Source: an uncultured Oscillospiraceae bacterium (GTDB lineage Bacteria; Bacillota; Clostridia; Oscillospirales; Oscillospiraceae). From it: a stretch of DNA of 28,115 nucleotides. Where the stretch lies: positions 1-28,115 of the forward strand of contig CAJTOM010000029.1 in NCBI GenBank assembly GCA_910577915.1. The letters run 5' to 3'. Position 1 is the stretch's first letter; each line of letters begins with the position of its first letter. A model generated the notes under the pieces. It saw only the letters and a program-made list of their open reading frames with translations. It made no database searches and was not told where the DNA came from. Shown here in pieces: positions 21,461-28,115 of this stretch. Both the position numbers and the translations under genes were made by a program.

Positions 21461-22699
21461 ATGCCCGTTACAACGCGCCTGAAGACCGGCCTGCACAACA
21501 CCAGCGAAATCGGCCGGCTGCGGAAGGTGATGCTCCACCGCCCCGGCCGGGAGCTGGAGAACCTGATGCCGGAGTACCTGGAGCGCCTGCTCTTTGACGA
21601 CATCCCCTACCTGCGGGTGGCCCAGGCGGAGCACGACGCCTTTGCCGGCTGCCTGCGGGAGAACGGGGCGGAGGTGGTCTACCTCCAGGACCTGGTGGAG
21701 GAGACCATCCTGGTCCCGGAGGTCCGCCGGGAGCTGGTGGAGCAGTTCCTGGACGAATCCGGTGTGGACAAGCACCGGGTCCGGGAGATTTTGCAGGACT
21801 ATTTTGCCGGCATGGACGACCACAAGCTGGTGGAGACCATGATGGCCGGGGTCCGCAAGAGCGACATCCGGGGCTTTGAAACGGGGAAGCTGTCCGACTA
21901 TCTGAGCTTCCGGTCCGACGATTACCCCTTCCTCATCGACCCCATGCCCAACCTGTATTTTACCCGTGATCCCTTCGCCACCATCGGCACCGGCGTGTCC
22001 CTCCACCGGATGCACACGGTGACCCGGAACCGGGAGACCCTCTTCGGCAAGTTTATCTTCCAATACCACCCCCTCTACAAGGACGCGCCCAAGTGGTACG
22101 ACCGCGGGGAGAGCTCCTCCCTGGAGGGCGGGGACATCCTCATTCTCTCCCCCCAGGTTATCGCGGTGGGCATCTCCCAGCGCACGGAGGAGGACAGCAT
22201 CGACAAGTTCGCCCATACGGTCCTGTCCATCAGCGAGACCTTCAAGAAGATTCTGGCCTTCAACATCCCCAAGACCCGCAGCTTCATGCACTTGGACACG
22301 GTCTTCACCATGGTGGACCGGGACAAATTCACCGTTCACCCCAACATCCTCAGCGAGATCACCGTCTTCGTCATGGAGCTGACGGACGGCCGGGTGTCCA
22401 TTAAGGAGGAGCAGGGCCGCCTGGAGGACATTCTGAAAAAGCACCTGGAGCTGGACAGCGCTACCCTCATCAAGTGCGGCTCCGACAGCCCCATCGACGC
22501 CGCCCGGGAGCAGTGGAGCGACGGCAGCAACACCCTGGCCATCGCCCCCGGCGAGGTGGTGGTCTACGAGCGGAACTACGTCACCAACCGGATTCTGGAG
22601 GACCACGGGATTACGGTTCACACCATCCCCTGCAGCGAGCTCAGCCGCGGGCGCGGCGGGCCCAGGTGCATGTCGATGCCCTTTGTCCGGGAGGACGTC
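21461..22699 (+). CDS. arcA: Arginine deiminase
   Basis: ATG 21461 is eight bases after AGGAG; an ATG at 21455 is too close. The stated end is the last sense codon; the stop is 22700-22702. The 413-residue enzyme hydrolyses L-arginine to citrulline and ammonia in the cytoplasm. It has the family start GLHNTSEIGRLRKVMLHRPG and FTRDPFATIG (D170), EGGD (E222-D225), HLDT (H277, D279) and the C-terminal GRGGPRCMSMP with nucleophile C403. These line up with the catalytic residues of the Pseudomonas enzyme (D166, E224, H278, D280, C406). Length is normal. Ornithine carbamoyltransferase follows after 56 bases, forming the first two steps of the arginine deiminase pathway. No clear promoter is seen; a long hairpin precedes it. 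Confidence 0.95.
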
Positions 22700-22758
22700 T
22701 GAGCGCCGCGCCCCAGGCAGGCGCGGAAATATTTTGATTAAGAAACGGAGAAACGACC

Positions 22759-23757
22759 ATGGCAGTCAATCTGAAAGGAAAGAGCTTTCTCACCCTCATG
22801 GACCTGACCCCCCAGGAGATCCGCTACCTGCTGGACCTGGGACGCGATTTGAAGAGCAAGCGCCGTGCCGGCGTCTGCGACCCCATCCTCAAGGGCAAGC
22901 ACATCGTCCTCCTCTTTGAGAAGACCTCCACCCGGACCCGGTGCTCCTTCGAGGTGGCCGCCACCCAGGAGGGGGCCCACGTCACCTACCTGGACGCCGG
23001 CAGCAGCCAGATGGGCAAGAAGGAGAGCATGGAGGACACCGCCAAGGTCCTGGGCCGGTTCTTCGACGGCATCGAGTACCGGGGCTTCGACCAGAAGGTG
23101 GTGGAGGACTTGGCCCGGTTTTCCGGCGTGCCGGTGTGGAACGGTCTGACCGACGCGGACCATCCCACCCAGATCCTGGCGGACATGATGACCATCGAGG
23201 AGCACTGCGCCAAGCCCCTCCGGGAGGTCAAGGTGGTCTTCCCCGGCGACGTGCGCAACAACATGTGCTACGCCTGGATGTACGGCTGCGCCAAGATGGG
23301 CATGCACTTTGTGGGCCTGGGCCCCAAGGAGCTGGTGGACGGCGTGGACCAGGAGGTCATGCGCCGGGTGGACGCGGTGGCCAAGGAGACCGGGGCCGTC
23401 ATCGAGATCACCAACGACGAGGGGACGCTCACCGGCGCGGACGTCATCTACGGCGACATCTGGGCCTCCATGGGGGAGGAGGACCTCATCCCCGAGAGGG
23501 CCCGGCTGCTCACCCCCTTCCGGGTGACGGAGGAGACCCTCAGACGTACCAACAACAAGCATGTGCTCTATCTCCACTGCCTGCCCTCCTTCCACGACTT
23601 CGAGACCAAGCTGGCCAAGGAGTGGCAGGCCAAGGGCGTGGACATCCGGGAGGTCACCGACGAGGTCTTCCGGGGCCCCCACTCCGTGGTCTTCGACGAG
23701 GCGGAGAACCGGATGCACTCCATCAAGGCCGTGCTGGTTGCCACCATCGGCGCCTGA
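22759..23757 (+). CDS. arcB: Ornithine carbamoyltransferase, probably catabolic
   Basis: A 332-residue cytoplasmic enzyme that interconverts citrulline plus phosphate with ornithine plus carbamoyl phosphate. It has the carbamoyl-phosphate loop S57-T-R-T-R61, the HPTQ motif (135-138) and the catalytic H273-C-L-P276 (LHCLPSFHD). Its position directly after arginine deiminase indicates the catabolic ArcB role, although sequence alone does not separate it fully from biosynthetic ArgF. The ribosome-binding site is ACGGAGAAACG. Carbamate kinase (arcC) and the arginine/ornithine antiporter (arcD) are not downstream, because a strong terminator follows. Confidence 0.93.
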   Translation: MAVNLKGKSFLTLMDLTPQEIRYLLDLGRDLKSKRRAGVCDPILKGKHIVLLFEKTSTRTRCSFEVAATQEGAHVTYLDAGSSQMGKKESMEDTAKVLGRFFDGIEYRGFDQKVVEDLARFSGVPVWNGLTDADHPTQILADMMTIEEHCAKPLREVKVVFPGDVRNNMCYAWMYGCAKMGMHFVGLGPKELVDGVDQEVMRRVDAVAKETGAVIEITNDEGTLTGADVIYGDIWASMGEEDLIPERARLLTPFRVTEETLRRTNNKHVLYLHCLPSFHDFETKLAKEWQAKGVDIREVTDEVFRGPHSVVFDEAENRMHSIKAVLVATIGA

Positions 23758-23766
23758 CGGCGGCGG

Positions 23767-23811
23767 AAGCCGCCCGCTCCTCCGGAAAAGGGAGGCGCGG
23801 GCGGCTTTTTT
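23767..23811 (+). terminator. Intrinsic terminator of the arcA-arcB operon
   Basis: AAGCCGCCCGC (23767-23777) pairs with GCGGGCGGCTT (23797-23807), with an inner CCTCC/GGAGG stem, and runs into six T (23806-23811). It begins ten bases after the stop codon. Confidence 0.92.
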
Positions 23812-23839
23812 GAGAAGCATCCAAAATTTTGCCGGGAAG

Positions 23840-23882
23840 TTTCACGAAAATTTCACCACTGCGGGCGTTTATATGTTATAAT
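23840..23882 (+). promoter_or_regulatory. Promoter with 11-bp-phased TTTCAC repeats, ABC transporter operon
   Basis: A perfect TATAAT lies at 23877-23882. In place of a normal -35 there are two direct TTTCAC repeats at 23840-23845 and 23851-23856, exactly 11 bp apart, ending 20 bp before the -10. This is the geometry of binding sites for OmpR/PhoB-type response regulators. GAGGTGAG and ATG 23934 follow. Confidence 0.6.
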
Positions 23883-23933
23883 AAAGCCGTTTATTACGCC
23901 GCTGGAGGCGGCTGTACATATGAGGTGAGAAAA

Positions 23934-24638
23934 ATGGGTGCGTTTGTCTGGTTTGACCAGGTCAAAAAGGTATACCGCATGGGCGAGGTGGAGATTGAGG
24001 CCCTGCGGGACGCCAGCTTTATCGTCAACAAGGGGGAGCTGTGCGTCATCGTGGGACCCAGCGGTGCGGGGAAGACCACGCTGCTCAACATCCTGGGGGG
24101 GATGGACACCCTCACGGAGGGGCGGGTCTTTCTGGGGGATGAGGAGATCTCCGCCTACAGCCCCCGGCAGCTGACGGCCTACCGCCGCCATGACATCGGC
24201 TTCGTCTTTCAGTTCTACAACCTGGTGCCCAACCTGACGGCCCTGGAGAACGTGGAGCTGGCCGCCCAGATCTGTAAAGACCCCCTGGACGCCGCTGAGG
24301 TGCTGCGCTCCGTGGGGCTGAGCGAGCGGCTGGGGAACTTCCCCGCCCAGCTCTCCGGCGGGGAGCAGCAGCGGGTGGCCATCGCCAGGGCGCTGGCGAA
24401 AAATCCGAAGCTCCTCCTGTGCGACGAGCCCACCGGGGCGCTGGACTACAGCACCGGCAAGGCCATTTTGAAGCTTCTCCAGATTATGAGCCGGAAAAAG
24501 GGTATGACGGTCATCATCATCACCCACAACAGCGCCCTCACCGCCATGGCCGACCGGGTGATCCAGGTGAAAAACGGCACGGTCACCGGCGTAGAGATCA
24601 ACGACCGGCCCGTGCCGGTGGAGGAGATCGAATGGTAA
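23934..24638 (+). CDS. ABC transporter ATP-binding protein (LolD/MacB type)
   Basis: The frame opens at 23829, but that part overlaps the promoter; ATG 23934 with GAGGTGAG is chosen. The 234-residue ATPase has Walker A GPSGAGKTT (41-49), a Q-loop FVFQFYNLVPNLTALENVEL typical of the LolD/MacB/FtsE group, the signature LSGGEQQRVAIARALA (about 140-155), Walker B LLLCDEPTGALD (160-171) and an H-loop THN. The 'EPTGALD' form and the FtsX-type permease that follows place it among mechanotransmission-type ABC systems rather than importers. Its stop overlaps the permease start (ATGGTAA), so the two are translationally coupled. Confidence 0.93.
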   Translation: MGAFVWFDQVKKVYRMGEVEIEALRDASFIVNKGELCVIVGPSGAGKTTLLNILGGMDTLTEGRVFLGDEEISAYSPRQLTAYRRHDIGFVFQFYNLVPNLTALENVELAAQICKDPLDAAEVLRSVGLSERLGNFPAQLSGGEQQRVAIARALAKNPKLLLCDEPTGALDYSTGKAILKLLQIMSRKKGMTVIIITHNSALTAMADRVIQVKNGTVTGVEINDRPVPVEEIEW

Positions 24639-27600
24639 GGACGCTTCTGCGCTCCGCCCTGCGGGAGATCCGACAGAGCCTGGGGCGCTATCTGGCCATT
24701 CTGGCCATCGTGGGGCTGGGCGTAGGCTTCTTCGCGGGGCTGCGCACCTGCCAGCCGGCCATGATGGCCACGGGGCTTGACTACCTGTCGGAGCACAGCC
24801 TCCACGACTTCCGGCTGCTCTCCACCCTGGGCTTCACCCAGGAGGACGTGGACAACTTCGCCGCCCTGGACGGGGTGGCGGCGGCCCGGGGGGCGGTGTA
24901 CGCCGACTTCCTCACGGAGGTGGAGCCCGGCCGGGAGGCGGTGCTCCGGGCCCACTCCCTCACCGCCGGCCTGCACCAGCCGGCCCTGGCCGCCGGGCGG
25001 ATGCCCCAGGCGGACAACGAGTGCCTGGCCGACGCCCGCTACTTCTCGGAGAAGATGCTGGGCACGGTGCTCGCCGTGTCCGAGAGCAACGAGGAGGAGA
25101 CGCGGGACCTGCTCCACCGGGGGGCGTACACCGTGGTGGGCCTGTGCTGGTCTCCCTACTACCTCAACTACGACCGGGGTACCAGCTCCCTGGGCGGGGG
25201 CAGCGTGGCCGGGTTCGTATACATACCCGAGGGGGGCTTCGACTTCGAGGCCTACTACGAGATTTTCCTCACCGTGGACGACCCAGCCCTGGCCTACTCC
25301 ATCGAGTACGGGGACCAGATCGACGCCATCAAGCCGGCGGTGGAGGAGCTGACAGACCGGCGGGCCCAGGAGCGCTACGACGAGATCCGGGGCGACGCCC
25401 TGGAGGAGATCGCCGACGCGGAGCGGGAGATTGCCGACGGCTGGGACGAGTACCGCACCGAGCGCACCGATGCGGAGGCGGAGCTGGACGACGCCTACCG
25501 GGAGCTCACCGACGGCGAGGCGGAGTACGCCAAGGGCCAGCGGGACTATGAGCAGGGCCGCCGGGACTACGCCGAGGGCCTGCGGGAGTTCGCCGACGGC
25601 CAGCAGAAGGTGGACGACGCCCAGCAGGAGGTGGCGGACGCCCAGCAGAAGCTGGACGACGGCCAGCGGGAGCTGGCGGACGCCCGGCGGGAGCTGGACG
25701 AGGGCTGGGACGAGTACTACAGCGGTAAGGCTGAGGCGGAGGCCGAGCTGGCGGACGCCCTGGCCCAGCTCACCGACGGGGAGCGGGAGTACCAGGACGG
25801 CCTGGAGGCGTACAACGACGGCATGCGGAAGCTGGAGGATGCCGAGGAGGAGATCGCCGACGGCGAGGCGGAGCTCCGGGAGGGCCAGCGGGAGCTGGCT
25901 GTCGGGGAGGCCGAGCTGGCGGACGCCTGGGACAAGCTGGAGAGCGGAAGGCGGGAGCTGGAGCAGAACGAGGCCCTGCTGGACGCATCGGAGGAGCAGC
26001 TGACCGCCGGCGAGGCGGAGCTGGAGGCCGGCCAGGCCGAGCTGGACGCGAAGCGGCGAAGTGTTGAGTACGCGATTGCCGCAGGCCTTATGAGCGAAGA
26101 GGAGGGCGCCGCTGCCATGGCCCGGCTGGAAGCTGCCCAGGCGGAACTGGACGGGCAGCGCGCCCAGCTGGAGGCCGCCCGCGCGCAGATCACGGCGGGG
26201 CGCGCCCAGCTGGCGGAGGGCTGGGACGACTACAACGAGGGCAAGGCCGCCTATGACGCCGGCGCGGCCGAGATCGCCGAGGCCCGGCGGCAGCTGCGGG
26301 ATGGCCAGGCCGAGCTTGATCGGGGCCGGCGGGAGCTGGCCGGGGGCCAAAAGGAACTGGCGGATGCCAAGGTCCAGCTGGCGGACGCCCGGCAGGAGCT
26401 GGACGAGGGCTGGGACGAGTACGAGAAGGGCCGGGCTGAGGCGGAGGCCGAGCTCACCGACGCCCTGAAGGAGCTCACCGACGGGGAGGCGGCGTACAGC
26501 GACGGTCTCCAGGAGCTCAGTGAGGGCCGGGCGGAGCTGGCTGAGGGCCAGCAAAAGCTGGAGGATGCTCAGAGAGAGCTGGCGGACGCCCAGAGGAAGC
26601 TGGACGACGCCAAGGCGGATCTGGACCGGGCCCCCGGCGAGCTGGCGGACGCCCGGCGGGAGCTGGACGAAGGCTGGACGGAGTACAACGACGGCAAGAG
26701 CAAGGTGGACCGGGAGTTCGCCGACGCGGAGGCGGAGCTGACGGACGCGGAGCGGGAGGTGGCGGACGCCTACGCCGAGCTGGCGGACCTGAAGCAGGCT
26801 ACCACCTACGTGCTCACCCGGCAGGAAAACACCGGCTACGTCAACTTTGACAACGACACCTCCATTGTAGCGGCGATCTCCGTGGTCTTCCCCGCCTTCT
26901 TCTTCCTGGTGGCCGCCCTGGTGTGCATGACCACCATGACCCGCATGGTGGACGAGCAGCGCACCCAGATCGGCGTGCTCAAGGCCATGGGGTACTCCAA
27001 CTGGCAGATCATGGGAAAATACCTCTTCTACGCCGGGTCCGCCGCCCTGCTGGGCTCCGTGCTGGGCTACGCCCTGGGGGCGGTGGGGCTGCCCTGGATC
27101 GTCTGGGAGATCTACGGGATGATCTACGGCTTCGCCCCCCTCAAGCAGGTCTTTCTGCCGGATCTGGCCCTGCTCTCCTTCGCCGCAGCCCTGCTGTGCG
27201 CCATGGGGTCCACCTACCTGGCCTGCCGGGTGGAGCTGGGCCGGCAGGCGGCTGAGCTCATCCGGCCCAAGTCCCCACGGGCGGGCAAGCGGGTCTTTCT
27301 GGAGTACATCGGCCCGGTCTGGCGGCGGCTGAGCTTCCTGCACAAGGTCTCAGTGCGCAACGTGCTGCGCTACCGCAGCCGGCTGGTGATGATGGTGCTG
27401 GGCATCGGCGGGTGCACCGCCCTGCTGTGCACCGGCTTCGGCATCCGGGATTCCATCGCCCACGTGGCCGACGACCAGTTCGATGAGATCACCCTGTACG
27501 ATTACGCCGTCACCTTCCAGGAGGGCCAGACCCTCTCGTCGGCGGAGGCCTACCTGGAGGCGTGCGGCTGGCTGCCGGAGGAGGGGCTGCTGGTCCACAG

Positions 27601-28115
27601 CGGCAGCGTGGACGTACAGGCCCCAGGGGGCGGCAAGTCGGTCCACCTGGTGGTGTCCTCCACGGACTCCCTGGACGGGTTCCTCTCCCTCCACAGCGGG
27701 GAGACGGCCATCCCCTACCCCGGCGACGGGGAGGTGGTGGTGAATACCGGGCTGGCGGAGAAGCTGGGGCTCTCTGTGGGGGACACGGTGCGGCTCCAGG
27801 AGAAGAGCCTGGGGGAGATGGAGGCCACGGTCTCCGCCATTGCCGACAACTACGTCTTCAACTACGCCTACGTCTCCGCCGGGACTTTCCAGCGCCAGCT
27901 GGGCCGGACGCCGGAGTACAACACCCTCTATGTGCGGGCCCACCCGGGGGCGGACCCCTATGAGGAGGGTGCCCTGCTGCTGGAGGACGAGGGCGTAGGC
28001 AGCGTCACGGTCAACGAGGCCACCCGCAGCCAGGTGGACAGCATGCTCTCCCGCCTGGACTACATTGTGGCGGTGGTGGTGCTGTGCGCGGCGGCGCTGG
28101 CGTTTATTGTGCTCT
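24632..28115 (+). CDS. FtsX-type ABC permease with a giant coiled-coil domain (partial, runs off the window)
   Basis: ATG 24632 overlaps the ATPase stop. At least 1161 codons are open to the window edge. Order: a basic start and first membrane helix (about 17-38, RYLAILAIVGLGVGFFAGL); a MacB-like extracellular region (about 40-235); a coiled coil of roughly 480 residues (about 236-720) built of repeats such as ELADARRELDEGWDEY; then three membrane segments of an FtsX domain (about 744-866) with MVDEQRTQIGVLKAMGYSNW, the typical FtsX coupling motif. A second half begins at SVRNVLRYRSRLVMMVLGI (about 907) with another extracellular region, and the last helix (IVAVVVLCAAALAFIVL) is cut. It should use ATP to move or signal through the extracellular coil rather than pump freely. 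Its substrate is unknown. The coil is very alanine/aspartate/glutamate-rich. Confidence 0.88.
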   Translation, partial: MVRTLLRSALREIRQSLGRYLAILAIVGLGVGFFAGLRTCQPAMMATGLDYLSEHSLHDFRLLSTLGFTQEDVDNFAALDGVAAARGAVYADFLTEVEPGREAVLRAHSLTAGLHQPALAAGRMPQADNECLADARYFSEKMLGTVLAVSESNEEETRDLLHRGAYTVVGLCWSPYYLNYDRGTSSLGGGSVAGFVYIPEGGFDFEAYYEIFLTVDDPALAYSIEYGDQIDAIKPAVEELTDRRAQERYDEIRGDALEEIADAEREIADGWDEYRTERTDAEAELDDAYRELTDGEAEYAKGQRDYEQGRRDYAEGLREFADGQQKVDDAQQEVADAQQKLDDGQRELADARRELDEGWDEYYSGKAEAEAELADALAQLTDGEREYQDGLEAYNDGMRKLEDAEEEIADGEAELREGQRELAVGEAELADAWDKLESGRRELEQNEALLDASEEQLTAGEAELEAGQAELDAKRRSVEYAIAAGLMSEEEGAAAMARLEAAQAELDGQRAQLEAARAQITAGRAQLAEGWDDYNEGKAAYDAGAAEIAEARRQLRDGQAELDRGRRELAGGQKELADAKVQLADARQELDEGWDEYEKGRAEAEAELTDALKELTDGEAAYSDGLQELSEGRAELAEGQQKLEDAQRELADAQRKLDDAKADLDRAPGELADARRELDEGWTEYNDGKSKVDREFADAEAELTDAEREVADAYAELADLKQATTYVLTRQENTGYVNFDNDTSIVAAISVVFPAFFFLVAALVCMTTMTRMVDEQRTQIGVLKAMGYSNWQIMGKYLFYAGSAALLGSVLGYALGAVGLPWIVWEIYGMIYGFAPLKQVFLPDLALLSFAAALLCAMGSTYLACRVELGRQAAELIRPKSPRAGKRVFLEYIGPVWRRLSFLHKVSVRNVLRYRSRLVMMVLGIGGCTALLCTGFGIRDSIAHVADDQFDEITLYDYAVTFQEGQTLSSAEAYLEACGWLPEEGLLVHSGSVDVQAPGGGKSVHLVVSSTDSLDGFLSLHSGETAIPYPGDGEVVVNTGLAEKLGLSVGDTVRLQEKSLGEMEATVSAIADNYVFNYAYVSAGTFQRQLGRTPEYNTLYVRAHPGADPYEEGALLLEDEGVGSVTVNEATRSQVDSMLSRLDYIVAVVVLCAAALAFIVL
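25682..26686 (+). repeat. Long imperfect DNA repeats encoding the permease coiled coil
   Basis: A near-identical block of about 36 bases, starting GCCCGGCGGGAGCTGGACGA and encoding ARRELDEGWDEY, occurs at 25682, 26387 and 26651, that is 705 bp and 264 bp apart. Each copy is followed by related text (KAEAEAEL..LTDGE). Smaller units of the type GAGCTGGCGGACGCC occur throughout. This suggests growth of the coil by internal duplication. Confidence 0.8.

Noticed and set aside
25300..26800. Regular short repeats that might suggest a CRISPR array
   Set aside because: Repeats are in frame, imperfect and without unique spacers; they encode a coiled coil.
24446..27343. A 965-codon open frame on the minus strand opposite the ABC permease
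   Set aside because: Its apparent repeats (strings of QLxLxVxQL) are the complement of the coiled-coil repeats, and the plus-strand frame has clear FtsX motifs.
1..28115. tRNA, rRNA, insertion sequence or prophage genes
   Set aside because: None was recognised: no tRNA-like cloverleaf, no transposase or integrase motif, and no terminal repeat pair around any gene block.

Overview
The window is GC-rich, densely coding bacterial DNA whose promoters look like ordinary sigma-A sites sitting in short AT-rich islands. Three proteins carry signals for the Gram-positive cell surface: two with S-layer homology (SLH) repeats and a phosphate-binding lipoprotein. A broken small acid-soluble spore protein (SASP) gene points to a spore-forming lineage. 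Together these suggest a GC-rich gut Clostridia, probably an Oscillospiraceae relative of Flavonifractor, Lawsonibacter or Intestinimonas. The taxon is an inference; no rRNA or tRNA gene was seen.

Layout, left to right. (1) 1-1523 (+): the tail of a short-chain dehydrogenase, then a cysteine-type sulfatase. (2) 1621-7076 (+): a very large surface protein (leucine-rich repeats, metallo-beta-lactamase fold, SLH anchor), then a small membrane protein. (3) 7156-10248 (+): an operon for a DeoR regulator, a 1-phosphofructokinase-type sugar kinase and a SorE-like zinc dehydrogenase, with a clear promoter; it looks like catabolism of a ketose or hexitol phosphate. (4) 10249-10900: a decayed spacer in which the N-terminal stub of a pstB-like gene and the N-terminal half of a SASP gene converge, followed by a foldable RNA leader and a possible small-RNA unit. 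(5) 10899-13577 (-): an SLH protein, then a MerR DNA-binding domain fused to an RDD membrane domain, whose promoter has the 19-bp spacer typical of MerR control. (6) 13699-16974 (-): pstS-pstC-pstA-pstB, high-affinity phosphate uptake, with tightly coupled reading frames and no phoU. (7) 17188-17823 (-): a cytidylate-kinase-like protein, divergent from (8) 18012-21048 (+): an XRE/TPR-type regulator, an MFS exporter-like protein and a GNAT acetyltransferase, followed by a broken second GNAT gene and a long hairpin. (9) 21461-23757 (+): arginine deiminase and ornithine carbamoyltransferase, two of the three arginine deiminase pathway enzymes, ended by a strong terminator. (10) 23934-28115 (+): an ABC ATPase translationally coupled to a giant FtsX-type permease with a coiled coil of roughly 480 residues; the permease runs off the window.

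No CRISPR array, insertion sequence, phage or complete defence system was recognised. The most unusual items are the LRR-MBL-SLH protein with an internal AT-rich segment, the membrane-tethered MerR-RDD regulator with its matching promoter, the double gene-remnant junction near 10.4 kb, and the coiled-coil ABC permease preceded by 11-bp-phased direct repeats.
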